Positions 45,620-56,950 of a stretch of 64,000 nt of DNA are shown piece by piece. The notes under the pieces are model-generated. The model saw only the letters and a program-made list of their open reading frames with translations. It made no database searches and was not told the origin of the DNA. The stretch covers positions 85,144-149,143 of the forward strand of contig JAMYHX010000043.1 in assembly GCA_025529335.1 (NCBI GenBank), written 5' to 3'. A program made the translations under genes and the position numbers. This stretch comes from Rhizopus sp. PT2906. Its lineage: Eukaryota > Mucoromycota > Mucoromycetes > Mucorales > Rhizopodaceae. How positions within the stretch are numbered: position 1 is the first letter of the stretch; the number at the start of each line of letters is the position of its first letter.

Positions 45620-47675
45620 CTAAAATGAGCCTGACCCTCTTCGTAACCTTCTGGACAAGTCACCATCAATTTCCAAATCAAACAAACGCCAGATACCATC
45701 TTCATCCTGGAAATCATTATGTACAATATTAACCAAGTACCAATGATCATGAATGTCCAGGATAACTTCAGCTGATGGACTTTTCCTATCGTATATTCTG
45801 GCCCATTCACTCCATAGCTCAAAAGCTTCGTCTTTCCATGCCATAAAGGCTGTTTCTTCAACAATTGTAGGCTGTATAATTTCTTTTCCAGGGAATACAC
45901 CCCAGGTGACCGCATTAGGCTCTTTATATATCGTGTTTGTTTTCAATTCTCCCTAGAATAACAGCTGAGCTCCATCTATGACCAACCTCAATTTTTGTTA
46001 TTCTTACCTTGTAATTGACAGCAAAATAGGTTATTTCAGGTTCATGGTTCATCTTGTCTATCAAAACTTGCAGCTGGTCTGGAGATACAAAGAATTCAAT
46101 ATACGCCTTTTGATAGACGTATCCATTCCTTGGGCCCCACCCATAGACTGGATCCGAGCTTCTCACTCCGTTCACGGCAGGTTGGGAATTGATGGTGAGA
46201 TAACCTAGGAAATTGATCGCTGCCAATCGTTGCTTGATAATATCTGTCTCAGGATCCAGCTTTTGTGCGCTCCAGGGAAGAGCCTCTAGTTTGCCTTTAC
46301 AATACTTTGCAAAGAGAAGGGCGATATCATCCACGGATTCGGGTGTGCCCCACATTGCCAACTGTTTCTCTGGAGGGTACTTGATAGACACGCCCCAGCG
46401 ATCAAATTCACCAAACGCAGGTGAGCGTGCATCACCCCATCGACCATTAGGAAACTCATCCCATGACTCTGTTCGTTGGATATAACTCTGTGTACGATGT
46501 TTCCAAAAGATGGGTCGTACATTCTCCTTGCCACGCGTTGGTGTAAGACTCTACAAGAGTGTGATTAGATCTTTTATAGGATAACATAAAGAGGGGTCTT
46601 ACGGGGTTCCAAGGCAGAGGTTTGACATACTCTTGTTCCGGCACAAGGCCCAGCTTCTCCAGAATCAAACGAGAAGATCGTTCGAGATTGAACGTATAGA
46701 TGTGAAAACCAGATATACCTGTCTCTTGCTTGATACGCTTTATAAACTGTATGGCCAAATCAATACCATAATCCTTCACGGCCTGATCGTCATCCTTGAC
46801 TGTTTCTAGGTCATTCCAGATTTTTTGTGGTACATGGTTCTTGTTGAAGGAAATGACGCGAGAGAGGCTAGAGTAACTTTGGATGGGAAAAAGTCCAGGT
46901 ATGATGGGACATTGGATGCCAATATCTCTACATCGTTTGACAAAGTCCACAAAGATGTCGACGTCAAAAAAGAGCTGAGTGACGATCAAATCAGCTCCTG
47001 CGTCTACTTTTTGTTTGAGTCTCAAAAGGTCATCATCTTTATCTGGATTGTCCACATGTCCCTCTGGGTGACCTGTTGTTATATGAGTTGATATACTTTG
47101 TTCTTTATGATACAACATACTTGCCTGCAACAGCGATACAGAAATAATCGCCGTATTTGTCACGAATGTATCGAACGAGGTCAATAGCATAATTGAATCC
47201 GTTCTCACATGATTCCCAGTTTAGTTGACCTTTGGGTGGATCACCACGTAAAGCCAAGATATTTTGACAGCCACATCGTTTAGCTGCCTATAATAGTTGT
47301 CAATAATAATCATAAGGTAAAGAGTCATGTTTTACCTCCAGTGCCTTGTCTATTTTTTCTATTGGCATATTGGTACACGTCAAGTGCATCATAGTCTCAA
47401 GTCCATACACTGATTGAGTGGTTGCAACTATTTCTGTTGTCAGATCAGCTGAAGATCCACCTGCTCCCCAAGTGATGTCTATAAATTCTGGGCCAAATCG
47501 CTGCATTCGTTCTATACGGTCATATAGATTTTGAACACCCTTAAAGTAGAGTGAGTATGCTTGTAATACATGTCTATCACAAGCTTACCATTGTTGTCTT
47601 TGGAGGGAAATACTCAAAAGAGTAAAACATCCTTCCTTCATCTTCAGCTTTCTTAATCTTGGTTGTAATCTTCAT
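45620..47675 (-). CDS. Methylenetetrahydrofolate reductase (MTHFR)
   Basis: CDS complement(join(45620..45952,46008..46550,46603..47072,47125..47287,47336..47539,47589..47675)), 599 aa. The catalytic TIM barrel binds FAD: FEYFPPKT, the FIDITWGAGGSS and HLTCTNM strands, ALRGDPP, AVAGHPEGH, and QLFFDV. The C-terminal half (from about 300) is the eukaryotic regulatory domain (RWGDARSPAFGEFDRWG; NDFQDEDGIWRLF), which senses S-adenosylmethionine. The enzyme makes 5-methyl-THF for methionine synthesis. Intron 3 (47073-47124) uses a GC donor (GCAAGT); the conserved AVAGHPEGH fixes it. Yeast has two such genes (MET12, MET13); which type this is was not decided. Confidence 0.95.
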
Positions 47676-47944
47676 TGAGAGAATATGAAAGAAAAGAAAT
47701 CACCGCTGCATAAGTGGCGTCACATGCCATATTTGGGAGAAGGATTCAGATGTTGAGATTATCTTTATCAGCTCATCTAATTGGATATCCCTATTTGCGC
47801 TAATTTAAAATGATCCAAAGCGGCATTATCATTTGTGTGACTTGAAAAGATGTTGATAATCTATAGACAGGCAGTATATAAAAGGGAATTAGCTTCATCT
47901 ATATTTTGTTAATTATTCTCTTTTTCTTATTCTTCTAAATAACA
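47676..47944. promoter_or_regulatory. Shared divergent promoter of MTHFR and homocitrate synthase
   Basis: 269 bp between two start codons. Seen: TATATAAAAG at about 47875-47884 for the plus-strand gene, GCGTCACATG near 47713 (Cbf1-like/CRE-like half site) and GTGACTTGA near 47837 (two mismatches to the Gcn4-type TGACTCA). Regulation by sulphur or amino-acid starvation is inferred. Confidence 0.45.
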
Positions 47945-49363
47945 ATGGCTCAATCTAACGGTCTATCATCTAATGGCACTCATCAAGCCAGACCTAAGGA
48001 AGGTGTTACTTCTCCATACATGTCCAATGATCCCAATTCAAACGTTGGCAACTTTAAGATTATCGAATCTACTTTAAGAGGTAAGCTTTATTTCTATATC
48101 ATTTGTCACTTTTCTCTAATATGTTGTTTATTAGAGGGTGAGCAATTTGCTAATGCCTTCTTTACTACTGAAAAGAAGATTGGTAAGTTTGTGTGTAAAA
48201 TCAAAGAATGTGTTTATTAATTATATATGCATAAAGAAATCGCAAAGGCTTTGGACGAAGTAGGTGTTGACTACCTCGAATTGACTTCCCCCGCTGCCTC
48301 GGAACAATCCCGTAATGACTGTAAAGTGATTTCTAGCTTGGGTTTGAAGGCCAAGATCTTGACTCACGTTCGTTGCCATATGGATGATGCTAAACTGGCG
48401 ATCGACACAGGTGTGGACGGACTCGATGTCGTCATTGGTACTTCTAGTTTCCTTCGTGAATTTTCTCATGGCAAAGACATGGAATATATTACCAAGCAAG
48501 CTGTCGAAGTGATCAGTTACATCAAGAGCAAGGGTCTCGAAGTTCGTTTCTCCACAGAAGACTCTTTCCGCTCTGATCTCGTTGATTTGCTCAGTATTTA
48601 CAAGGCTGTGGACAAGATTGGTGTCAACCGTGTGGGTATTGCCGATACTGTCGGTTGTGCTAACCCTCGTCAGGTGTACGAATTGGTCAAGACATTGAGA
48701 AGTGTTGTCAGTTGTGATATCGAATGTCACTTCCATAACGATACCGGTTGTGCTATTGCCAATGCCTATGCTGCTCTTGAAGCAGGTGCCACTCACATCG
48801 ATACATCCGTCCTTGGTATTGGTGAACGTAATGGTATCACTCCCTTAGGTGGTCTCTTGGCTAGAATGTACGTTGGTGACAAGGATTATGTGATGAAGAA
48901 GTATGACTTGACCAAGATTCGTGAGGTTGAAAATATCGTCGCTGATGCCGTCGAAGTCACTGTCCCATTCAATAACTACATCACCGGTTACTGTGCCTTC
49001 ACTCACAAGGCTGGTATTCACGCCAAGGCTATTCTCAATAACCCATCCACCTATGAAATCTTAAACCCTCATGACTTTGGTATGACTCGTTATGTTTCTA
49101 TTGGTCACCGTTTGACTGGCTGGAACGCAGTCAAAAACCGTGTGGAGCAATTGGATTTGAATCTTACTGATGATGACGCCAAGGCAGTGACGGCCAAGAT
49201 CAAGGAATTGGCTGATGTTCGTCCTCTGTCACTGGATGATGTCGATGTCTTGCTTCGTTCCTATCATCAAGCCAAGGAAGATGGTAATCATACTCACTTT
49301 TTAGACAAGATTGAAAAACCAGAACACATTGCTTCTTTCTCATCAGAAGCTGCTGTCGCATAA
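47945..49363 (+). CDS. LYS20/LYS21: Homocitrate synthase (lysine biosynthesis)
   Basis: CDS join(47945..48080,48135..48182,48237..49363), 436 aa. IIESTLREGEQFANAFF starts the TIM barrel with the catalytic/metal RE pair. LELTSPAASEQS, THVRCHMDD, RFSTEDSFRSD, GIADTVGCANP and the metal-binding CHFHNDTGCA follow. The Lys-sensitive C-terminal lid has FTHKAGIHAKA. The enzyme condenses acetyl-CoA and 2-oxoglutarate, the first step of the fungal alpha-aminoadipate pathway, and is feedback-inhibited by lysine. Codon use is strongly biased (high expression). A long minus-strand open frame over the last exon is a shadow. Confidence 0.96.
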
Positions 49364-49491
49364 GCATATACATCATTTTCTTAGATCCTCTCTTTTCTTT
49401 TTCGTTGGCTAACTTGTATACACCCATTATATATATTTCTTTCATTTAACTCTTTTGTATAATAAATGATATTATTTATTCTTTTTATATT

Positions 49492-50180
49492 TTATTTAGA
49501 ATGACAGACGGGTTTAAGTAAATGGGGGCAACAAGGATCATGAGAGCCTAAAAGAAAAAGTTAGAATATGCATGCTTATAAAACATAAGCATCTTACGTT
49601 TATAAGTACAGTTTTTAGCACATTCATCAGGGCATGGAGGCTTGTTTTCATTTGGACAAGGAGCAAAGCATTGGACGGGAGGACATATAGCCTTCAATAG
49701 CTTGGGACAACAAGGATCATTGGCACCTAATGCTGGTATGTCAGTTTTTTTTTAAGAAAAAAAAAAATGTCAAACATACTCTCATAATAGCAATCAGTGC
49801 ATTCATCGGGGCATGGGGGCTTGTTATCTTTTGGACATGCAACCAAGCATTGAGGATCCCTTTTTGAGTGACTCGTTATGGTTATTTTTCTTTTTCATAT
49901 TACAAACAACACTGACACTCACTTTGGGAAGCTGCGATCACCAGGACATTTTGGTGGATGGGTAAAAGGACAAGGTAAATCAGGATATATACAGTTTTTC
50001 TTGCATCGCTCAGGGCTGATAAATAAGTTTAGAAATAAAGAAGTGGGTGATTTGTGTTTTTCTTTACCATGGAACAATCATTTGAATACAGATTTCGCCG
50101 CCTTCTTTTTTAGCTGTTATGGCAGCTTGCGTAGCAACAACAGCAGTTATAGCAAGAATAAACCAATGGATAAACTTCAT
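49492..50180 (-). CDS. Cysteine-rich secreted repeat protein
   Basis: CDS complement(join(49492..49547,49598..49726,49780..49859,49923..50015,50068..50180)), 156 aa. Signal peptide (about 1-22). The mature protein carries tandem modules: CPKDNKPPCPDEC...C and CPNENKPPCPDECAKNC, interleaved with DPCCPKLLK and DPCCPHLLK. Introns fall within or between modules, so module duplication is likely. All Cys are paired in number by eye within each module. Similar small Cys-rich secreted proteins act as wall components, adhesins or effectors; I do not recognise a named family. Confidence 0.7.
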
Positions 50181-50403
50181 CTTTGAATAAAGAAGGATAG
50201 GAAAATAAAATGAAAGAAGAGCGAATATATATATACGTATTCGTTATATGTGCGTTTACAAAAATAGATATACAAGGCCCTCCCTTTTTTCTTTACGTGG
50301 CTATTTTTATGTGCTTGTGTTGTTAATGTTCTCTCCCATTTTGTGATCAACATGCATGTTCTCACGCCACTTGTTAGCATTGACATAAAAAAAGTTTATT
50401 ATG

Positions 50404-52044
50404 TTACAAGAAATTGAGACCAAAACCAAATTGAAGCTTAGGCTGCAGTAAGTCGCTTGAAGCGTATTTTATAGGGATACAGTAATTAGCTTCAATTCTG
50501 GCAATGCTGTGATGTAAAATGAGACCAAAACCAACAGAAGTACGAGGGTTATTGGCCAATTCATTCAAACTATCCTTAGTTGTCTTGGTCACAATGCTAC
50601 CAGCATTTGCAAATGCATGGGCCTTGACGGGTGCATGCTCTAGACCGGGAATAGTACTGATCAAGCTGACACCTGCTGCCCAATAAGCTTGGCCACCGAG
50701 TGCGTCATCTAGCGCAAGCGGTTATTATATTTAGTTGTGTACCTCTGTCATACTTACTTCCATCTCGTTTACCAATGCCACCCGTCTTGAAGCCTCGTAC
50801 AGACAATGGACCACCCAAATAGAATCTATCCGTCACAGGTGCATCCTTTGACACGTGGGTCATGAGACCAGCTCGAACTGAGGTGCTCAGAGTTAACAAA
50901 TCTCGTACGATAGGCTGGTGGTAAGATCCATTCAGCTCATGCTTCACATAGCTCACATCGCCCTTATCACTCATGCCAGCCACTTCTTGGAACAAGCTCA
51001 AGTAGTGACCGTTCATGGGAAGTAGTTGATCATCACGTTCATCTCTAACAAATTGATGAGAGAGAGCATGCTTCTGATGAGAACCGGACTGATGACGCAC
51101 ACTAGATCAACAAAGTTCAGGGCTGGTTAATAAGGTTCTTGTTTTAAGAATTTCATGATTTTTTTTTCTATTTACGTGCTGGATGCCTGTTGCAGTGCTA
51201 CAATGTCCCTATCGGTTAAGGTATAGGCCACTTGGTGCTCACCAATTTTGTTGAATGCCTAAGTTACATGTTGAATCATTCCGTCTTTCTCTTCCTTTTC
51301 TCTCAATTCCTTTTATCCTACCTTCACGCGAATACCACAGGACTTGGCTGTCTCTTTAAAGGCATTGATCTGGCTGTGATCACGGATGGAACCATTGACG
51401 AAGAGACCGATCTTGATATTAGCGTTACCTCTAAAAGGTGATTCAATTGCACCCTAGTACAGTTTTTTTTCTATTTTATTCTACATGTCTATGTCCTATG
51501 ATGTTTGGTTACCTCAAAGGCGGCTCTAGTACGATTACCAAATGAAAAACTAGTATATGCATGTTCTGCACCGCCAAAAAGGTTGCGCACGCCTGCAGTT
51601 CCATTCTATTATGAAATGAAACTGTTATGATGTTGTTGTTATTTTCATACAAGACTTACCAATTCAGCTTGGTTATCACCGACGTTCACTTTGGTATGAA
51701 ATATGCCCTTTTCCTTTTCCTTTAATCGAAGTGTGATATCGACCGTGTCAGGCTGTTGGTGGTTTGTGTCCAAGTAAATCTTGATTTCTTCAAATACGTC
51801 ATGATTCTGTAGCTGAGAGGCCATCTTTTTGACTTGGTTAATCACTTCTTCGGTTGTCTCAGCCTTGAATGCGTTGGAGGTTATACTGTTGAGGAATGAA
51901 TGACGTGTCTTGGTTGTTCCAATCACGCGAAGTGCGTTTACACGAAGAGGTGCCTCGGGTGGCGCATTCTATAAAGGGTTTATTTATTGTTCTTTTATTC
52001 TTCTTCTTTTTCTTTACATTAAATACAGAAGCGTTGCTTGACAT
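50404..52044 (-). CDS. SAM50: SAM50, mitochondrial outer-membrane beta-barrel assembly protein
   Basis: CDS complement(join(50404..50708,50758..51101,51176..51258,51322..51453,51513..51605,51660..51968,52018..52044)), 430 aa. The N-terminal half is one POTRA domain (LRVNALRVIGTTKTRHSFL, DVFEEIKIYLD). A 16-strand barrel follows (GVRNLFGGAEHAY, GAIESPFRG) with the loop-6 motif LGGPLSVRGFKTGGIG conserved in Omp85 proteins. The last strand ends LQFGFGLNFL, with the terminal aromatic/hydrophobic pattern of outer-membrane barrels. SAM50 inserts beta-barrels such as Tom40 and porin. All junctions keep the phase. Confidence 0.92.
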
Positions 52045-52157
52045 TTTAATAAAGGTGACAACAGTTAAGAAATAATAAAAAAAATTTGTTACCCCAGCTT
52101 TATGATAAAATAGAATAAAAGCCAATAAAAATACATGCTTTAAATATAAACGTCATT

Positions 52158-54111
52158 TTATGATAAACCACTTAAATCGCGTTCTAAGTGAGGATCAACC
52201 TCAACTGGACTCGCAATCAGTTCATTAGCGTATCCAAAGGTACAATCAGATCCATTAGCTTTTGTAGGCGTGGTTATACTTGTAGATATTAGTTTATGAT
52301 AATAACATGACTTATTACTTACCTATGTTGACGTCTTAGTCCTTTCATGTCAATCTTTAAACTGTGTTTTCTCGCCTTAAAGTGTTTAACTTCTTCAATA
52401 ATTGTTTCTTTCATGTCTTCTATTGTATCCAGTGACTCAAATGAAAAGTCAAATAGAGTCGAATGAGAAGGCTAAAATAATGTTGGCCCAAGTGTTCCCT
52501 TTTTAATATATCTTTACCTCATCGTTTGGATCATGGAATAGTTCGAAATAAGGATGCTCTAAGGCTTCTTCTACAGTAATTCTTGATGAAGGATCGAATG
52601 TCAATAGTTTCTCTAGTAGATCTAATGCTGGTTTTTATAAAGAAAAAGCAAGCTTAATACAGCACATATTATTCACTGATCTTTATTACCTGTGGGGCTT
52701 GCATTGGGATAAAGTTGGCTAAGTGGTATTTTTTGGAATTTTTCCAAGCTTTTGATATATATTTGTGCCTGTATACAATATTATATCAACTATCCTAATG
52801 GTCAACACGGTCATTTATTTACCCTTTCACTTCCTACTCGACAAAGTGTAGCGTCATCAGGAGTACCAAGGACATACAGTATCTGATTTAGTTGATCTAC
52901 GACTATATACTAGTTTAATAAACCAGTCACATATACACAATCTACTCACAGTGTCTTCCCTTAAACAATGGCTTTCCTCCAAGTAATTCAGCAAACACAC
53001 ACCCCACAGACCACATGTCAACTAAAAAAAAATGTCAACAGACGATTACAAATAAAAATGACATACTAGCTTTTGTATAGCTCTTGAAACCCAACATGAT
53101 CTCTGGTGCTCTATACCACCGAGTGGCAACGTATTCTGTCATAAACCCTGCATCCGTCTGTCCACTTGAAGGATCAATGTAGCCACGAGCTAACCCAAAA
53201 TCGCAAATCTAAAAATAAACGTGTTATGGAGAACAGATACAGCGAGTTCTATAAATAATATCATTACCTTTAATTCACATTTTGTGTTGACAAGTAAATT
53301 GCCTAATTTAGATAATTTAAGTATGATTCGCTGCAGTAACAAGTGTTGGACATACTTGGTTTTAAATCTCGATGCAAGACCTATGTTTTTGCTAAAGTTA
53401 CTAAATTCGATCTGTGAGTAATAATGTCTATTGCTTACATTGGCACTGTGGATGTATTTGAGTCCACAGCAAGCTTGGTAGATGAAGCTTTGAAAATGTT
53501 CATCTGTCAATGGCTGACGAGACTGAATGATCTGGTGAAGATCTGCTTCCATAAGTTCCTGATAGAGATAACTGTTGTTCTAGAGAGTCAATGGGTGTGT
53601 TTATGTGCATATGGATTATGGCTGATGGTTGTATCTTACATTTCATTAAAGTTGTTATAGTCAACAATGTCTATATCATATAATCCAATGATCTATGTTC
53701 AAATCCATAAATATATCTTCTTATATCTACATATATATACATATGCATATTTATTATATGTCAAAAGTATGTCTATGTACATTTTTATGTCCATTAAAGT
53801 GTTCTAATAACTTCACTTCTCGTAAGGCTCTTTTTGTCAATATTGGTCTTTCAAACAATTTGTTGATCTTGACAAGTGATTAGCTTAAGAAGTCTTTTTA
53901 CTTTTATGTACCTTTTTGATAGCACAGGACACACCCGTCTTTGTATTTACAGCAGCACTATGTGGTTATATGAGTTGTCATGGAAACATCATGTATCATT
54001 CTATCTATACCATACTATGCCGTATGCACCCTTTCCGATTTCTCTTTCAAAAGCATATTTTTCATATACTTCAAAAGATTGACCGTAACAAGGCAAATTA
54101 TGATACTTCAT
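52158..54111 (-). CDS. Slt2/MpkA-type MAP kinase (cell wall integrity)
   Basis: CDS complement of 14 exons: 52158-52278, 52323-52471, 52518-52627, 52690-52768, 52823-52902, 52950-53021, 53067-53208, 53268-53302, 53356-53380, 53439-53571, 53640-53692, 53781-53867, 53912-53957, 54011-54111; 410 aa. Gly-rich loop GKGAYGIVC, CAIKKINKLF with the catalytic Lys, ALREVKLLEHF (aC helix), LHRDLKPSN, CDFGLARG, activation loop TEY in GFMTEYVATRWYRAPE, then DQLNQILYVLGTP. The TEY and FNEIYLYQELMEADLHQII segments place it with Slt2/Mpk1. The kinase is activated by the Mkk-Bck1-Pkc1 cascade downstream of Rho1 upon wall stress. The C-terminus after the kinase domain is short. One exon is only 25 nt, another 35. 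Confidence 0.92.
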
Positions 54112-54635
54112 CCAAAAAGAAAGAAAAGTAAAGAAAAAGGAGAAGAAAATGGTCACTGAATCATTTTATACACAGACTTTATCAAATCTTGTTCCTAAAA
54201 GAAACACATTCTGGCAGTAACAATAGCATCGTAGTTCTAAATATTCCAGCACAAATTTCTTTTTTTCTTTCTTTATAATAAAAAGTCTAAATTGTTGTCA
54301 TCGTCTTGATGTTCGTTTCCAACTAATAATCCAATAAACACAACGCTCGACCTCTGATGAGAAGGCCGGTTTTGGATACTATAAGACAATGTATGGTCTG
54401 TTGGCAATGATGATGTTTTGCACCTTGATCATTTCAATTAAGTTGCATTTCGTTTCATGCTCACAGAAAGTGACTTTGTACAATAGAAAAGTATAATGAA
54501 TGTATGACCTGCTTTAAAGTAAAAGCAGCGAACCTTGATGTCGGTTGTGGGGGGGGGGGTACCGAAAGATTCGAAAGAAGCGTATCTGGCATTGTTAACC
54601 TTAGTCCACAGTAACAAAAGTAGGAACTAATTTAT
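54112..54635. other. Promoter side of the MAP kinase gene, repeat-derived DNA
   Basis: About 520 bp. Only a G11 run (54549-54559) and short A/T runs are notable. The right part probably belongs to the decayed Tc1/mariner element, but no frame is recognisable there. Confidence 0.5.
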
Positions 54636-54836
54636 ATGGATAATGCACCTATCCATAAGCCAGAAAAAATTGTTGAAGAAGTGAGTAGGAAAGGCTGTAA
54701 AGTGATATACCCTTCACCTTTTTCACCTTTCTTAAACCTCATTAAAGGATTTTGAGTCAAACTGAAGTCGCTCGTACGAAGATCCTCAATGACAAATCGC
54801 GTGATAAATTGGTTGTAAAAGTGCTACTCCTCAGGA
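54636..54836 (+). pseudogene. Tc1/mariner-type DDE transposase remnant
   Basis: The frame starting at 54636 reads MDNAPIHKPEKIVEEV, then KVIYPSPFSPFLNLIKGF, an in-frame TGA, then VKLKSLVRRS. MDNAPIH (second catalytic Asp) and the P-P/S-FSP-x-LN-x-IE motif are the core of IS630/Tc1/mariner transposases; the third acidic residue normally after LNxI is changed to Lys here. Only the C-terminal catalytic third survives. It is inactive. Confidence 0.75.
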
Positions 54837-55024
54837 TTGTCAAGGATGAGTTAGGTATCCTGAATGGTTTTTTGTTAAAGTTTTCCTTAGATAAAAAAGT
54901 GCTTCTTTAATTGATTATTGTTGATGTCAAGAGCTAAAAAATAATGCCATTGTGACTTGTCGTATTGACTGATCAAATGTAACATTGTGTAAATCTCAAA
55001 GCTTTTTTACTTTGCTTTATTTTT

Positions 55025-56210
55025 ATGCGTTTCAAAGCTTCTGCTAATAATCCTGTTGGTCTATACAGTAAGTTGTAAGCATAGTACAATTATACACAAG
55101 CTTTTAAATTTGCTATTAGAGATTGCTCAAACCTTGGAGAAATTTGGTCCGACAGTGATCATGGCAATGTCAATAGAAACAATCATGTTTATTCGACACA
55201 GAGATCATGATGCTGGAATTCAAGCATGGATGTAAATAGATTGTATTTATACACACATATATATGTATATGTCTTTGCTGATTAACCATATCTTGTAGAA
55301 AACTACAGCCAGTAAGAAAGCACTGTAGAGCACGCATATATAGTATAGCTTATTATTACTATAGCAATCACTTTTTACAAATTATAGAATTGAAAGTGCC
55401 AACAATAATGAAATCAATCTATTCTTTCGTGTGAGCGACTTACTTTACATTAGTAAAGTTGCGCAGCAAGCAACCAACATCATGATCAACCTGAGATTAA
55501 GAGACGGCCAACCTTATCTCAACTGGAAAATGACGTTACAAGTAAACCAGGAACAATAGTAAATTCATTTATATCTAACCTTTTATATGAATATAGGATC
55601 GAAATGGATCCTCTATGGAGTCTGTTCAGGAATTAGGAGTCAGTCTTATCTCTCCAGACAGAATGGTGTACATCAAAGAGCCAAGAACCATGGGCATTCC
55701 ACACGTAAAGAAAAAGAAAAAGAAAAAGAGATGAATTGACTATTTAATAGATAAAGGGGGGAAATGAAAACCAATATTATTTAGACTTATATCCTATTGC
55801 CTAATGTATCTACACTTAAACCTGTAGCAGAGAGGCTAAAATCACTTTCAAAATATCTCACATTATCAGCCAACATGAACGGTGTCTTTAAGGTGGCGAT
55901 CGAAACAGTCAATTGTGAATGTGAGGCAATATTTGAAGGATTGGAGAACCCTCAGCTAGAAGGACAGCAGCCAAATGAGGATGTAAATGAATTTGCTCAT
56001 GTACGTATTGCAAGTGACGACTTTGTAAGCTTTTTAAACTGTTATCATTTGGATCCCCAAAACGTGGTTTGTTCGATTACGGATGAGCTACAGCTTGTAT
56101 TCTATGTTTATATGACCATTGATACATATCAAGCACATGAAGCGCCTATTCGTCCTATTCACTCACCACAGACCATCATGACCTGTCATGTCCCTGCTTA
56201 TTATGAATAA
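55025..56210 (+). CDS. HUS1: HUS1, checkpoint sliding-clamp subunit (9-1-1 complex)
   Basis: CDS join(55025..55067,55120..55231,55299..55311,55365..55541,55597..55704,55785..56210), 292 aa. MRFKASANNPVGLYKIAQTL starts the first PCNA-like domain. INLFFRVSDLL and KPVAERLKSLSKYL mark the interdomain and second clamp half. The C-terminus ends MTCHVPAYYE. Hus1 with Rad9 and Rad1 forms the clamp loaded at DNA damage to activate ATR/Mec1 signalling. Exon 3 is a 13-nt micro-exon needed for frame and for continuity of W-I-K-L-Q-P-Q-S. Confidence 0.88.
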
Positions 56211-56325
56211 AAGAAAGCGGATGCTGAATTTATATTTCCACGTTTTTCCTTTTTTTGACAACGTCCTCTTTCTTTTTTTTTGAACTGAATATATACCCCT
56301 CCTCTCCCCCTTCATTATCTTCATC

Positions 56326-56853
56326 ATGTGTAAACATATTCTTAATGCTCAAGTAAAAAGACTTGCAAGAGCCAAGATGAACAAGGACTGACTGATCTAT
56401 TAGGTTTCTATTCGAGCACCTTGTTGTAAAAAATGGTTTGACTGTGCCGAATGTCATGCTGCAGTTTCGGATCATCCCTTGAGAAAAACAAATGAAATGG
56501 TATTTGCTTGTAAAAAGTGCAAGAAGGCTTTTCGTAAAGATATGACGTAAGTAATTTATACATTAATGACAATTAGAGCATGTTGATGATGTTTTATAAA
56601 AGTGATTATGAAGATGAAGATGAATACTGCCCACACTGTGACAACCATTATGTAATAGATGCTGTCACACCTGAGGCCACATTGGGTATCGAAACGGAAG
56701 ATATTCGTGTAGATAATAGGTAACAGAATACATACTGATGTGTAACTACATGCTTAAAATAATTCAAATAGAGTAATCAGGGATGATCGTGTTAAATCCA
56801 AACAAGGGCCCACGAGTATCTTTGATGTTGATGCATCTAATATATTGGGTTAA
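56326..56853 (+). CDS. CHY zinc-finger protein, Hot13-like
   Basis: CDS join(56326..56352,56404..56546,56603..56719,56772..56853), 122 aa. CKHILNAQVSIRAPCCKKWFDCAECH, split here as the start CKHILNAQ and then APCCKKWFDCAECH, followed by DHPLRKTN, FACKKCKKAF and EYCPHCDNHYV, is the CHY zinc-finger order (CxH...CC...CxxCH...H...CxxC...CxxC). Yeast Hot13 (same domain, similar length) works in the mitochondrial intermembrane space and helps recycle Mia40. No obvious targeting sequence is visible, as for Hot13. The start codon is 116 bp after the HUS1 stop. Confidence 0.85.
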
Positions 56854-56950
56854 ACATAACTGGGTTATACAAACAAGAGAGAACATTTTAGAAATAAAAA
56901 GGGCATAGTCTATTTCCTTTTCTTTCTTTTTTTTCTTCTTCTTTGTAAAA

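Noticed and set aside
48221..48796. 191-codon minus-strand frame over homocitrate synthase
   Set aside because: Shadow caused by biased codon use in the sense gene.
53424..53660. Plus-strand frame over the MAP kinase
   Set aside because: Opposite strand of conserved kinase exons; no motif.
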